A stretch of DNA of 64,000 bases from Methanoregula sp. PtaU1.Bin051 (GCA_002067895.1 MVRE01000003.1:124001-188000); one strand, 5' to 3'. Shown: positions 1 through 9,957, numbered from the stretch's first letter. Notes: generated from the sequence alone by a model not told the origin. Translations and numbers: made by a program.

Positions 1-852
1 GGCAGGGTCTGGCTGACGATGTTCCTCCTGCTTATCGTCTACCTTGTATTCCTTGCGGTACTCTGGATGCTCGGGATTGGCACTTCGTTCCTGATCCTGA
101 TCGCGGTCGGCATGGCATTCATCCAGTACTTCTTCTCGGACAAGCTAGTACTCTGGACAACAGGATCGCGTATTGTTGAGGAGGACGAGTTCCCCGAACT
201 CCACAGAACAATTGAGAAACTCTGCAGGGAAGCTGACCTCCCAAAGCCGAAGGTTGCCATCATGCAGAGCCCGGTGCCGAACGCGTTTGCAACCGGAAGG
301 AGCCCGAAACATGCTGTTGTTGCCTGCACCGACTCGATCATGCGCCTGCTCTCCCGCGATGAACTGGAAGCGGTGCTCGCCCATGAGCTTGCACATGTGA
401 AGAACCGGGATATCCTGACGCTGACCATTGCGAGCTTTATATCGATGATTGCAGCTATCATTATGCAGAATTTCCTCTTTGCCTCGCTCTTTGACCGGCG
501 CGAGGGCGGTGCCGGGGCATGGATCATCGCCGGTATCGTTGCGATGATCGTCTGGTTTGTCTCCAATCTCCTCATCATGGCCCTGTCGCGGTACCGCGAA
601 TTTGCTGCCGATCGCGGCAGTGCCTACATCACCCGGAACCCAAAAGCCCTGATCTCTGCACTTAACAAGATTAGCGGCAGGATGGATGCCGTCCCCCCGG
701 AATACAAGGCAAAGGTCGAGGGTGCCAACGCGTTCTTCATCATCCCTGCGCTCTCGGGCAATACCTTAATGGAGCTTTTCTCCACCCACCCGGCCCTTGA
801 GAAGCGGATCGCAAACCTTGAGAAGGTCGAGGCCGAACTCCGCGGGTACTGA
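1..852 (+). CDS. htpX: HtpX-type membrane zinc metalloprotease, 5' end outside the window
   Basis: M48-family protease that degrades damaged membrane proteins. The frame is open from base 1 and the first ATG is at 19. The residues before that ATG look like family sequence, so I treat the gene as entering from outside the window. Counting from that ATG, the zinc motif HELAH is at residues 122-126 and the later REFAAD segment supplies the third-ligand region. Hydrophobic helices lie at residues 1-40 and at about 137-185. Length from the ATG is 277 residues, slightly short of the usual 280-300, which fits a small missing N-terminus. A T-rich stretch follows the stop. Confidence 0.9.
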   Translation, partial: GRVWLTMFLLLIVYLVFLAVLWMLGIGTSFLILIAVGMAFIQYFFSDKLVLWTTGSRIVEEDEFPELHRTIEKLCREADLPKPKVAIMQSPVPNAFATGRSPKHAVVACTDSIMRLLSRDELEAVLAHELAHVKNRDILTLTIASFISMIAAIIMQNFLFASLFDRREGGAGAWIIAGIVAMIVWFVSNLLIMALSRYREFAADRGSAYITRNPKALISALNKISGRMDAVPPEYKAKVEGANAFFIIPALSGNTLMELFSTHPALEKRIANLEKVEAELRGY

Positions 853-872
853 CCGGCCCTTACCTCGATAAT

Positions 873-892
873 CTTTTTTTCTATTTTCTTTA
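873..892 (+). terminator. T-rich terminator after htpX
   Basis: Two T-rich runs shortly after the htpX stop codon (seven T at 874-880, then further T-rich sequence) match the oligo-T intrinsic termination signals of archaeal RNA polymerase. No hairpin is needed or seen. Confidence 0.5.
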
Positions 893-1277
893 CAGAAGAG
901 GTTGCTGGCCTGTACTACAATTGGTTCACAGACTTCGTAAAGGGCATCAGATAATTCTCTGAAAAAACCAGACTGCCAGTGCAATGATAAGCCCGGTGTT
1001 GATTGCTGCGCAGAACAGGAATGCCCTGTTCAACGGATCGGCAAGAAACGCTGATATTTTCGGACCGGGCCACTGTTCATTTGACAAGACAAACACATAT
1101 ATCCATCATGCATCTAGCCTTAATATCCTCCGGTCCGAGCATAACCCGGGTAATACACAATCTCTTGTCTGAATTGAAGGCTATGTACCGGCATGCTTTA
1201 GGATAAGCGGCCGTAACTGCCGTCATACCTATGGCAATCATTAATACTCCCCCTCTCCAAAATTGTAAAGCACCACT
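893..1277. other. Non-coding stretch upstream of the tRNA pair
   Basis: About 385 bases without a convincing gene. Short open frames exist at 984-1206 but have no ribosome binding site or recognisable sequence. An AT-rich element around 1239-1247 lies about 35 bases before the first tRNA and may be its TATA box. Confidence 0.4.
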
Positions 1278-1348
1278 GCATCGATGGTCTAGAGGCATGA
1301 CTTAGGCCTTCCAAGCCTATAGCCCGGGTTCGATTCCCGGTCGATGCA
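1278..1348 (+). tRNA. tRNA-Gly (anticodon UCC)
   Basis: The acceptor stem GCATCGA (1278-1284) pairs with TCGATGC (1341-1347), with discriminator A at 1348. The anticodon loop CTTCCAA (1308-1314) gives TCC. The T stem CCGGG/CCCGG (1324-1328 and 1336-1340) encloses TTCGATT. The gene is 71 nt, has no intron and encodes no CCA end. Confidence 0.95.
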
Positions 1349-1352
1349 TTGC

Positions 1353-1426
1353 GGGCTCGTGGTCTAGCTGGTTATGACGTCGCCTTCACACGGCGGAGGT
1401 CTCGAGTTCGAATCTCGACGAGCCCA
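1353..1426 (+). tRNA. tRNA-Val (anticodon CAC)
   Basis: The acceptor stem GGGCTCG (1353-1359) pairs with CGAGCCC (1419-1425), with discriminator A at 1426. The anticodon loop TTCACAC gives CAC. It starts only four bases after tRNA-Gly, so the two are almost certainly co-transcribed. Confidence 0.95.
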
Positions 1427-1496
1427 TCGCTGTTTTCGTGCTTATTTCATTCAGCAATAACCTCTTTTGTCTTGCGTATAAATCATCCAGTACGCT

Positions 1497-1916
1497 ATGA
1501 AACGCTTCATCATTGTTGGCATTATTAGCGGACTTCTCTTTGGTCTTCTCGATGGGATCATCAATGCTAATCCAATCGCGATGGGGTTCTATGAAGTCCA
1601 CTCCCCCTTGGCGCGGGCCTCGATTAATGTCCCTGCCGGGATTGTCATCGATCTTGCGTACGGGTTTATTCTCGCAGGATTGTTCCTCTTGTTTTATGCG
1701 AGTCTGCCCGGGAGGACGGGGTTGCAGAAAGGGATCAGTTATGCAGTCGTGATCTGGTTTCTGAGGGTTGTGATGTCCGTTCTCTCACAGTGGATGATGT
1801 ATATCATACCGACCACAGCGCTACTCTATACGCTAATCGCCGGGCTCATCGAGATGCTGGCTCTGGGGATCTTCTATGGTCTGATGCTGAAGCCGGCGGT
1901 CTCGCAGGGGGCTTGA
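1497..1916 (+). CDS. Small four-helix membrane protein, unknown function
   Basis: A 139-residue protein, almost entirely hydrophobic. About four transmembrane segments can be read at residues 3-23, 46-68, 79-98 and 105-130, with short polar loops. I do not recognise the family. It stands alone between the tRNAs and a convergent thioesterase gene, so context gives no clue to its role. Confidence 0.65.
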   Translation: MKRFIIVGIISGLLFGLLDGIINANPIAMGFYEVHSPLARASINVPAGIVIDLAYGFILAGLFLLFYASLPGRTGLQKGISYAVVIWFLRVVMSVLSQWMMYIIPTTALLYTLIAGLIEMLALGIFYGLMLKPAVSQGA

Positions 1917-1938
1917 AATATAAGCGTACCCCATATTC

Positions 1939-2343
1939 TCATGTGCCGGTTATACCCTTTTTCGTCTTCCGGTATACCATACCTTGGAAGATCGCAATAT
2001 TTTCTCCGGCTTCGTCCGTGACCCGTACCGTATAGGTGGCTATCTTCGGGTTGAGAGAGAATTCTTCTGCGCGGGCAATAAGAGTCCCCGATGAAACTGA
2101 TTTGACAAAGGAAATATGGGCGTTGATGGCTGCTGCCGGGACGCCGTGGGAGTTCGATGCGAGCGCAAAAGCGGTATCGGCAAGCGTGAAGATTGCTCCC
2201 CCATGAACGGTGCCGTGGCTGTTTTTATGCCGGTTCTCGATATTCATCTTTACCGCTGCAACACCTTCTGACACTTCCACAAGCTCGAGACCGGCCTCCT
2301 GTGCATATGCGTCTTTTGAGAAAAACTCCCCTGAATCCTCCAT
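1939..2343 (-). CDS. PaaI-type hotdog-fold acyl-CoA thioesterase
   Basis: A 134-residue single hotdog domain. The N-HGTVHGG segment followed by an ADTAF-like helix is the characteristic active-site helix of PaaI/YbgC-type thioesterases, which hydrolyse acyl- or phenylacyl-CoA thioesters. Length is normal for the family and the gene is monocistronic. The substrate cannot be told from the sequence. Confidence 0.85.
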   Translation of the reverse strand: MEDSGEFFSKDAYAQEAGLELVEVSEGVAAVKMNIENRHKNSHGTVHGGAIFTLADTAFALASNSHGVPAAAINAHISFVKSVSSGTLIARAEEFSLNPKIATYTVRVTDEAGENIAIFQGMVYRKTKKGITGT

Positions 2344-2501
2344 ATCATCCCTTTCGGGTACTTCTTCTTTCTAGGTTCATAGTATTTACGAGAAATTACT
2401 TATGGATAGATCAGAACGGAAGCAAATATCATAGTCGGATAACGTATAATGCAAAATAGACAACTGGTTACAGCCTTCACCGGGGCGGTTCCTGTATAAC
2501 A

Positions 2502-5069
2502 ATGATCAGCAGCTATGATGACGCGATGGAAAAGTTCGGGACGGTTGGCATTAGTGAGGAGGATGTTGCCTCACGGAGAATGCTGTATGGTTCCAACGAG
2601 CTGACACCCCCCTTCCGTGAGCCCGTCATCATTCAATACCTGCGTAAATATAATGAACCCATAACGAGGATCCTCATCATTGCCGTCATCCTCTCCGCCG
2701 TATTGGCCTTCTTCCAGGGGGAGGGGCTTCTAGATACGCTGGGAATTGTTATTGCCATTCTTCTATCGACTACAATGTCATTCTATAATGAGTACCGGAG
2801 CAGCCGGGAGTTCGAGGTTTTAAATGCTCAGCGGGATATGTCCGGAACCAAGGTTATTCGATCCGGATCGATCCATATAGTTCCGGTAAAAGAGATTGTC
2901 TCCGGCGACCTCGTCCTCATCGAGGCAGGCGATGCGATCCCTGCAGATGGTTACCTTCTTGCATCCGATGCCATCAGGATCGACGAATCCGCATTTTCTG
3001 GAGAGAGCGAGCCTGTACTGAAGACCAAGCAGGAGAGAGTCCGAAAGGGTACTTTTGTGACTGCAGGACGTGGCCATCTTTTGGTTACCGCCGTAGGGGA
3101 CGCAACAGATATGGGAGTAATCGCAGCGTCTCTGGGAAAAGAAGACAAAGTGCTGACCCCCCTTGAACAGAAGTTGCAGGATCTTGCTACCATGATCAGC
3201 CGTTTCGGCTACTTTATGGCTATACTGGTTATCGGATCGCTTGTAGTACGTGGATTATTCACTGGAGAACTGACCGGCGCAAACCTGCAGACCGCTGGAG
3301 TGATACTCCACTATTTTATGGTGGCTGTTGTCATTATTGTCGTTGCAGTACCAGAAGGTCTGCCAATGTCAGTCGCACTCTCGCTCTCGATCGCTATGCG
3401 GAAGATGACACGGGCAAACAGTCTTGTCCGGCGCCTTATTGCATGCGAAACAATCGGATCTGCAACCACAATCTGTACTGACAAAACCGGAACGCTAACA
3501 AAAAACCAGATGACCGTTGAGGAGTCCTCATTCGGCAATCCCGGTATCCCGATAGGGGTATTGCCCGCCACTGCCAAAGAATGGGTCGGTTTAAACGCAG
3601 CTCTCAACAGTACGGCTTACCTCGAACAAAAAGATGGACGGCTTGTAGCGATCGGCAATGTAACCGAAGGGGCCCTGCTCATCTGGCTCTGGCAGAATGA
3701 TATCGATTACCATAAGATAAGGGATGAATTTACCCTGCACAAACAGTTTCTTTTTGACGGTAGCCGCAAGAGGATGTCAACTGTTGTCGAAATGGGCGGT
3801 AAACAATACCTGCTGGTGAAGGGGGCTCCGGAAATTATCGCCTTGCTTTGTGCTGAACCTGTAGATCTTTCCGGTATCAAGGCTCTCGCACTGCGTGCGA
3901 TGAGGACTCTTGCCTTTGCCCATAAAGAAATTACTGATGGCGATGAGACCGAGACAGCTCTTGTCTGGGACGGTTATGTGGGTATCCGCGATCCCCTGCG
4001 GGAGAATGTGCCTGCTTCTGTCGAATCCTGCAGACATGCCGGGATCATCGTCCGCATGGTGACTGGAGATAATGCAGATACTGCCCGCACTATCGCATCA
4101 GAAGCCGGGATTTTTCGGACCGGTCAGCTGTTGACCGGGAAAGAATTCCGGGAGATGAACGAAGATCAGAGAATTTTAGCAGCCCGCAGCCTTGAAGTGA
4201 TGGCACGGGCCGAACCCTTTGATAAGCTCCTGCTTGTCCATGCGCTCCAGAAAACCGGACAGGTCGTTGCGGTGACCGGAGACGGTATAAACGATGCTCC
4301 TGCACTCAAACACGCAGATGTCGGCCTTTCCATGGGGATTACGGGCACCGAAGTTGCAAGGGAAGCAAGCGACATCATCCTTCTGGACGACTCCTTTCCG
4401 ACTATTGTAAAGGCCGTCTGGTGGGGCAGGGCGCTCTTCGAAAATATTCAGCGGTTCCTTGTTTTCCAGCTCACTATTAATATATCAGCCTGCTTCCTGA
4501 CTTTGCTCCTTCCGCTTATCGGGTACCCCCCGCCGTTTACCATCATCCAGATCCTTTGGATCAATATCATCATGGACTCAGTCGCTGCACTCGCGCTATG
4601 CTCGGAAGCCCCGCATGCTGCACTGATGTACCGATCCCCTGTTCCCCGTGATGCACCGATCCTGACCCGGCGGATGTGGCAGTCGATCATGATCACTGCT
4701 GGTTTCTATATTATAGCCGGTACTTTTGTTATCACTACTGGTCTACTTGGCGGCAGTTCCGCAACGGAACAGGCTACGATCTTCTTTTCAGCATTCGTCC
4801 TCTCCCAAGTCTGGAACGGGATCAACTGCCGTGCAATAGATGGAATTATGCCCCCTTTCTTTTCCGGAAATCCGGTCTTCTTTTTACTGATGGGGCTTAT
4901 CGTTATTATTCAGGTTATTCTCGTTCAGTTCGGGGGAGACCTGATAGGGACGGTCCCCTTATCCCTTATAGACTGGACACGTATTGCGCTTGCCTCAACA
5001 TCAGTACTGATTCTTGGCGCCATTATACGGTTCTTTTATGCAAATGCCTCATCCGTATCTGTTCAGTAA
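2502..5069 (+). CDS. P2-type cation-transporting ATPase (calcium-pump-like)
   Basis: An 855-residue membrane pump. Motifs appear in the expected order: an N-terminal cation-ATPase domain, the SGES actuator motif near residue 166, a VPEGLP membrane motif near 283, the phosphorylation site D327-KTGTLT, MVTGDN near 519, and GDGINDAP near 593. Four to six C-terminal helices follow. The PEGLP motif and overall layout place it among P2 ATPases (Ca2+, or Na+/K+-like), and the many motifs shared with plasma-membrane calcium pumps suggest Ca2+. The ion itself is inferred. It has its own upstream AT-rich promoter region and no operon partner. Confidence 0.88.
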   Translation: MISSYDDAMEKFGTVGISEEDVASRRMLYGSNELTPPFREPVIIQYLRKYNEPITRILIIAVILSAVLAFFQGEGLLDTLGIVIAILLSTTMSFYNEYRSSREFEVLNAQRDMSGTKVIRSGSIHIVPVKEIVSGDLVLIEAGDAIPADGYLLASDAIRIDESAFSGESEPVLKTKQERVRKGTFVTAGRGHLLVTAVGDATDMGVIAASLGKEDKVLTPLEQKLQDLATMISRFGYFMAILVIGSLVVRGLFTGELTGANLQTAGVILHYFMVAVVIIVVAVPEGLPMSVALSLSIAMRKMTRANSLVRRLIACETIGSATTICTDKTGTLTKNQMTVEESSFGNPGIPIGVLPATAKEWVGLNAALNSTAYLEQKDGRLVAIGNVTEGALLIWLWQNDIDYHKIRDEFTLHKQFLFDGSRKRMSTVVEMGGKQYLLVKGAPEIIALLCAEPVDLSGIKALALRAMRTLAFAHKEITDGDETETALVWDGYVGIRDPLRENVPASVESCRHAGIIVRMVTGDNADTARTIASEAGIFRTGQLLTGKEFREMNEDQRILAARSLEVMARAEPFDKLLLVHALQKTGQVVAVTGDGINDAPALKHADVGLSMGITGTEVAREASDIILLDDSFPTIVKAVWWGRALFENIQRFLVFQLTINISACFLTLLLPLIGYPPPFTIIQILWINIIMDSVAALALCSEAPHAALMYRSPVPRDAPILTRRMWQSIMITAGFYIIAGTFVITTGLLGGSSATEQATIFFSAFVLSQVWNGINCRAIDGIMPPFFSGNPVFFLLMGLIVIIQVILVQFGGDLIGTVPLSLIDWTRIALASTSVLILGAIIRFFYANASSVSVQ

Positions 5070-5254
5070 ATGAGCGATTGTATGTTATTCTTTGAATACG
5101 CAGGCGCAGACTCGTCCTCAGATTTAGCAATATTTTCAACAGATGAGAGAGATCTGATAACCCTGCTCTAGTATGAAGATTCAGAAATTAAATCAAATGG
5201 GGGGATAATCAGGATCTGCGGATTGATGAATTATCTGCATTTTATTTTATTTCA

Positions 5255-5947
5255 TCAATGATGTGTTTCGTTCCTCCCGTCACTGATGACCTTTCCGTCC
5301 TTAAGCCTGACAATCCGGTGGAAATACTTCTTGTGCCAGTCCTCATGGGAGACCATAACGATTGTCTGTTTCATCTCTTCATTGATCTCATGGAACAGGT
5401 CCAGTACCATTGCAGAATTTTCTGAATCAAGATTGGCGCAGGGCTCATCGGCAAAAAGTATCTCCGGCTTGTTCACCATCGCACGAGCAATTGAGACCCT
5501 CTGCTGCTGGCCTCCAGAAAGCTCGCGGGGAAGGTGATCCCGCCGGTCGCACAGGCCGATTCTCTGCAATATACCGAAGCTGTCCTTCTTCGTCTGCTCC
5601 TCGGTCCGGTCTTTCCGAAGCATCGCCGGAAGGGAGACATTCTCCATTACGGTTAGATCGGGGACCAGAGCATAATCCTGAAAAACATAGCCGAGTTTAT
5701 AGAGCCGGAACATTGTCTTTTCGTATTCCGAGAACCGGGATACATCATTCCCTTCAATGACAATCCTTCCTGACGTAGGCTCATCCAGAAGCCCGAGCAT
5801 ATGCAGAAGCGTTGTCTTGCCGCTCCCGCTCGCCCCCATGATGCCGAGGAACTCGCCTTTTTCGATATCGAGCGTGACACCGTCCAGAGCCTTGACTTCG
5901 ATATCTCCCATCCGATAAATTTTCCGTAAATCCTCGATCTCGATCAT
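5255..5947 (-). CDS. ABC transporter ATP-binding protein, MacB/LolD type
   Basis: A 230-residue ATPase with a Walker A site GASGSGKTT near residue 38, a Q-loop, the signature LSGGQQQR, a Walker B ending LFADEP and a switch His in the VSHED segment. The LolD/MacB class powers extracytoplasmic lipid, peptide or drug export together with an FtsX-like permease, encoded immediately upstream (start of the ATPase three bases after the permease stop). It is last in a three-gene operon facing a TetR regulator. Confidence 0.92.
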   Translation of the reverse strand: MIEIEDLRKIYRMGDIEVKALDGVTLDIEKGEFLGIMGASGSGKTTLLHMLGLLDEPTSGRIVIEGNDVSRFSEYEKTMFRLYKLGYVFQDYALVPDLTVMENVSLPAMLRKDRTEEQTKKDSFGILQRIGLCDRRDHLPRELSGGQQQRVSIARAMVNKPEILFADEPCANLDSENSAMVLDLFHEINEEMKQTIVMVSHEDWHKKYFHRIVRLKDGKVISDGRNETHH

Positions 5948-5950
5948 AAG

Positions 5951-7165
5951 CTAAGCCCTCATAGCTGTCTGGATATCCTCGCGGGAAACCTGCCAGGCAG
6001 GCACATAACCGGCAACAATTGATGCAAGGAACAGGATCATGGAGTTTGTGAAAAGATCAAGTGGCGTCAGGTACAATGTTGCAGACCATTCGGGAGTGAC
6101 GAGGGGATGATACGTCATGTAGACGGCGAGGAGCGATGTGATGATAACACCAAAGGAGATCCCAAGAACTGCCATGATGATAACCTGGAACCCGTAGTTA
6201 TGCATGATGACCTCCTTGTCCACGCCGATGGCTTTCAGGATCCCGATCTGCCGACGGCTGTTGAGGGTCTTGATGGTGATGACAATAAAGAGAACGACGG
6301 TGGTGATGATGATGCCTACGAGGAGCGAGACCGCATTGATGATCGCAAAGCTCTGGAGAGCCCGGCCCATGCTCTTGGAAAGCAGGTCCGCGGTTGTCTG
6401 AACTTTCTGCGAAACCCCGTATTGCTGGAGCTCGTCCTTGATGAATTTTTCCGAATAGCCGGGTTTTGCTTTTACAGTGATATAGTCCGCATAGTCTATT
6501 GGCGCACCTTCTACAAGCTCCATGTCGCTCATAGTCACATAGACCGTATTGTCGGCCTGGTACCAGCCGGTAGAATAGATACCTTTGATCCGGTAGTCTT
6601 TCTTATAGCCATTCCCGTACTCAATAGTGATTGAGTCGCCGACACGGACACCTCCGAGAGATGCCTGAAACTCGTCCTCTTCCTTGATTGTGGGATCGCC
6701 TGCTATCGGCTTTCCGATTATGACTTCCCCTGTGTCTGCATCGCCAAGGTAGCTTCCTGCGACCATTCTTGTGTAGAGGGGGGAGACGTACTTCTCATCA
6801 TTGGGGGATATGGCCCGGACTGATACCCCGAGGAGTCGCTGGCGGTACTTGAGTGTTGCTGATTTTGAAAGGTGCGGTGTTGCCCGTTCCACACCGGGCA
6901 TGCCATTAATGAGATCGAGTGTGGCATCAAGATCGGTGACATATTTGTCTCCGGACTTGGGGCTAACGAGCACGTTTCCCACTTCATAATCAACGACCTG
7001 CTTCGTTATACTCTGCCCGATCCCGTTAAAAAGACCGGGCAGGAAGACCATGTTGGTGAAGCACATCGCTATGATCAGAACCGTCAGGACTACACTCGAT
7101 CTGCTTCCGCGCTGGAGAGCCCGAAGGGCAAGAAGGAATGCAACCTTCAGCTCTTTCTTTCCCAT
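5951..7165 (-). CDS. ABC transporter permease, FtsX/MacB family
   Basis: A 404-residue permease with one N-terminal transmembrane segment (about residues 20-45), a large periplasmic-type domain of about 230 residues (MacB core), and three C-terminal helices typical of FtsX-like permeases. Its start overlaps the end of the upstream exoprotein gene by 19 bases, indicating translational coupling. It acts with the adjacent ATPase. Confidence 0.9.
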   Translation of the reverse strand: MGKKELKVAFLLALRALQRGSRSSVVLTVLIIAMCFTNMVFLPGLFNGIGQSITKQVVDYEVGNVLVSPKSGDKYVTDLDATLDLINGMPGVERATPHLSKSATLKYRQRLLGVSVRAISPNDEKYVSPLYTRMVAGSYLGDADTGEVIIGKPIAGDPTIKEEDEFQASLGGVRVGDSITIEYGNGYKKDYRIKGIYSTGWYQADNTVYVTMSDMELVEGAPIDYADYITVKAKPGYSEKFIKDELQQYGVSQKVQTTADLLSKSMGRALQSFAIINAVSLLVGIIITTVVLFIVITIKTLNSRRQIGILKAIGVDKEVIMHNYGFQVIIMAVLGISFGVIITSLLAVYMTYHPLVTPEWSATLYLTPLDLFTNSMILFLASIVAGYVPAWQVSREDIQTAMRA

Positions 7166-8460
7166 GGGAACTTCCCGTCACCATTGACCTTCGGGAGGTA
7201 CCAGTATCGGTACCCGACAAATCCGATGATTGCGAGCACTATCAGGACAAGGACAATATCTCCGGTAATATCTGTCGGGGTTACCCGAAGGCTCATCTGC
7301 CGCTTTATTACATGTTCGCCCATGTCATCGGTATAGGTGATTGTCAGTATATAGGGGATCGTTCCGGCTTTGGCTCCCTCAAGGAGGAAGATAGCAGGGG
7401 CATCGTTACCTGGCTTAATCTTACCGATGAAAGCTTCCTTCTTCCCTTCCACTGGCAGGTCGATAGTTGCCGATACCTGCTTCGCCTCACCGGTACCCGT
7501 ATTCTCGATCCGTATAGTTAGGTCGAACGGTGTATTCTCGGTTAACCGCGGGGGATTTGTATCAACTGTGACAAATCCCAGCTCAGCTTTCCCTTTTATG
7601 GGTACTTCGATCACTTCAGTCTGGTTTTGCGTTGTTCCATCAGGAAGCTGGTAGTTGAAAAAGAGGTTGACTTTTTGTAAACCGATAGGGGCCTTGTTGT
7701 CAGTAATGAAATCGATCGTTGTGCTTTTTGATAACCCGCCTTCAAGATCATTGAGAACAAGAGTGTTCGACCCTTTGACACCGATTGAACTGGAACTTGT
7801 ATTGATTGTCATTAATATTTGGCCGGCGCGCAATACTCCGGCATTCTTGATATCAAGTAAGACTGAAAAATTATCACCGGGATTGACACTATCAGGCAGG
7901 GATTTTGTGACGACAATCGTTGGTGCACGAAGTACCTGGCTCTTTGCATTTATATTAACGGTCACAGGGTAACGGACGTTTTTTCCGCCATTGATATCCA
8001 CCCAGATCTCTGGAAAGAAGATTCCCTCCTTGTTGGGGGCCTGAATAGCAAAAGATACTATAGCTGACTGGCCGGGGCCAAGAGAGCCGAACTGATTGAA
8101 TGAGTTCGAAATTACAATAATCCCATTACCCTCGAGACTGACTGAGTCGATCTGGACTGGTATATCAACACTCTTTACTGAAGTAAATCCACCCCCGGAT
8201 GTAGCCCCGGATGACTCCTGTATTGTGGCAGAACTCGCAGTATTTTTTATGATTGCTGTAATCGTCCCATAATCACCGGGCGCAAGAACCTGGGGGGTAA
8301 TAGTATAGCTCTCGATAAAAACCGTGGGTTGACCGCTCTCTGCATGAACTGCCGGGATCAAGGCAAGCAGGATTACGATACAAACAGCAATTACCAAGGA
8401 AGTAGCCGCCCCTAACCGCACCTGACCAAACATCTTTTCATCTATCATGGGAGTCCTCAT
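7147..8460 (-). CDS. Secreted membrane-anchored CARDB-like protein (COG1361 type)
   Basis: A 437-residue protein with an N-terminal signal or anchor (hydrophobic residues about 14-40, then a VHAES cleavage-like site), several Ig-like/CARDB-type beta-rich repeats, and a C-terminal transmembrane helix followed by basic residues. Proteins of this kind sit next to MacB-like ABC transporters in many methanogens and are thought to act as the extracytoplasmic partner of the exporter. It is the first gene of the operon and is divergent from the TetR gene. Confidence 0.8.
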   Translation of the reverse strand: MRTPMIDEKMFGQVRLGAATSLVIAVCIVILLALIPAVHAESGQPTVFIESYTITPQVLAPGDYGTITAIIKNTASSATIQESSGATSGGGFTSVKSVDIPVQIDSVSLEGNGIIVISNSFNQFGSLGPGQSAIVSFAIQAPNKEGIFFPEIWVDINGGKNVRYPVTVNINAKSQVLRAPTIVVTKSLPDSVNPGDNFSVLLDIKNAGVLRAGQILMTINTSSSSIGVKGSNTLVLNDLEGGLSKSTTIDFITDNKAPIGLQKVNLFFNYQLPDGTTQNQTEVIEVPIKGKAELGFVTVDTNPPRLTENTPFDLTIRIENTGTGEAKQVSATIDLPVEGKKEAFIGKIKPGNDAPAIFLLEGAKAGTIPYILTITYTDDMGEHVIKRQMSLRVTPTDITGDIVLVLIVLAIIGFVGYRYWYLPKVNGDGKFPWERKS

Positions 8461-8493
8461 TCAGGTCTTGTTCTTAATAATTTAGCAACTAAA

Positions 8494-8528
8494 GGTTATT
8501 AAACCTACTCTGGGTAATTTTATTTACC
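8494..8528. promoter_or_regulatory. Palindromic operator region between the ABC operon and tetR
   Basis: The 99-base divergent intergenic region holds a GGTT-N4-AACC element (8494-8505) and a GGTAA-N6-TTACC inverted repeat (8513-8528). Their position between the two start codons is what a TetR dimer controlling both sides would use. Binding is inferred. Confidence 0.5.
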
Positions 8529-8559
8529 AACAGTTACCATAGATAATAATCAGATAGTA

Positions 8560-9153
8560 ATGCCGAGAATGTATCCGGGCTACCGGGAAGAAGTCAGGAA
8601 AAAAATTGTTGAAGAAGCTGAGGCCCTTTTCATGAAGAGGGGATATTCTGCAACCACCATGGAAGAGATCGCAATCCGCCTCGGTGTAACAAAAGCGGCA
8701 ATCTATCAGTATTATCCGGGCAAGGCCGATCTTTTTTCAGCGGTTGCCGAATATCACCGTCAACGCTTGGCGGGAATTCTCGAACGTTCCTTTGCAAACC
8801 AGGACCTGATGCAGGGGGCATCCATTCTATTTGATAACCTGCTCGAGTTCATCAACAAATCAATGGAGATCTATACGGATATGATGGTTGTAGCAATGCG
8901 GGAAAAGCGGCTACATACTATCATGCAGGAGGACCTGAAAGGCGATCTTAGGATTATCGAGATGTTTATTGAAAAACAGAAAGATAGGGGATTGATCCAC
9001 TCCTCTATCGATTCAAAAAATCTTGCGGTTGCCTGTCATGCACTCATCAACGGCCTGATGTTTGATGTGATGATCGGGATGGATCCGACCGAAGCGAAAC
9101 GGATCTGGCTGGATGCCATCGACGATTTGCTTCGGGTTCACGATCTGATATAA
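8560..9153 (+). CDS. TetR/AcrR family transcriptional regulator
   Basis: A 197-residue protein with a classical N-terminal TetR helix-turn-helix (residues about 10-56, including the segment TMEEIA through AAIYQYY) and a variable ligand-binding C-terminal domain. It is transcribed away from the MacB-like ABC operon, so it is likely the repressor of that exporter and of itself. A second ATG lies three codons in (8569), and either could be the start. Confidence 0.9.
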   Translation: MPRMYPGYREEVRKKIVEEAEALFMKRGYSATTMEEIAIRLGVTKAAIYQYYPGKADLFSAVAEYHRQRLAGILERSFANQDLMQGASILFDNLLEFINKSMEIYTDMMVVAMREKRLHTIMQEDLKGDLRIIEMFIEKQKDRGLIHSSIDSKNLAVACHALINGLMFDVMIGMDPTEAKRIWLDAIDDLLRVHDLI

Positions 9154-9279
9154 ATGATCTGAAGTTCCGGTTTAACTATACAAATTATTTTGATTAATCC
9201 CTCAATCCCCTTCTATCAGCTGATAGATCAGGGATCTATCGAAAGGGCTTCTGTTCATACCATGATAATATTGGATTTC

Positions 9280-9957
9280 TTATACTCTCGCCAGTTCCGC
9301 CATAACCTCGCGATCATCCAGATCATACCACTCCCTGTATGCTTCAGCAACGGCAAAGTACCTCCCCCCGCGGATGTTTGCACAGATGATCTCATCACAT
9401 TGCCGGGCGACCACCTCTATTGAGGAGGCAGATGCCGTTGGCACTGCAACAAGAATTCGAAGAGGGTGCAGCGTCTTGATACTGGTAAGTGCAGCAAGCA
9501 TCGTGAAACCGGACGCGAGCCCGTCATCAACAAGAATTGTGGTTTTACCAGCAATGTCCGGAAAAGGTCTTCCTTTAGTAAAACGGTTAATTCGTTCTTC
9601 TACATTCCGCCGGGTAGTAATAACTGCTGCATCTACATCTTCCTGCGACAGCCTTAGAGCAGCACGTAGCCGATCATTGATCAGTACCCTGCCATCCCAC
9701 GTGACAGCCCCGAACCCAGCCTCGGTGCTGCCCGGTATCCGAACCTTGCGAACAATCGCCAGCGATAACGGAACACCGAGCCCGATGGCAATCTCGATAC
9801 CAACCGGTACCCCACCGGCCGGGATTGCAAGCACTACCGGATTGACAAGAGCCGGCCGAGTGCGGATCAGCGCGCCAAGCCTGCGCCCTGCATCGTGCCG
9901 ATCAGTGAAAATGAATCGTTTCTCCCGGAGTGCGTGATCCTCTATAATAGTGCTCAT
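9280..9957 (-). CDS. Phosphoribosyltransferase-domain protein
   Basis: A 225-residue protein with the PRPP-binding motif TTILVDDGLASG, typical of type I phosphoribosyltransferases, preceded by a PAGGVPVG loop. This subgroup, about 210-230 residues, is widespread and annotated as a putative phosphoribosyl transferase without known substrate. The gene is monocistronic, with the degenerate transposon just upstream. Confidence 0.85.
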   Translation of the reverse strand: MSTIIEDHALREKRFIFTDRHDAGRRLGALIRTRPALVNPVVLAIPAGGVPVGIEIAIGLGVPLSLAIVRKVRIPGSTEAGFGAVTWDGRVLINDRLRAALRLSQEDVDAAVITTRRNVEERINRFTKGRPFPDIAGKTTILVDDGLASGFTMLAALTSIKTLHPLRILVAVPTASASSIEVVARQCDEIICANIRGGRYFAVAEAYREWYDLDDREVMAELARV

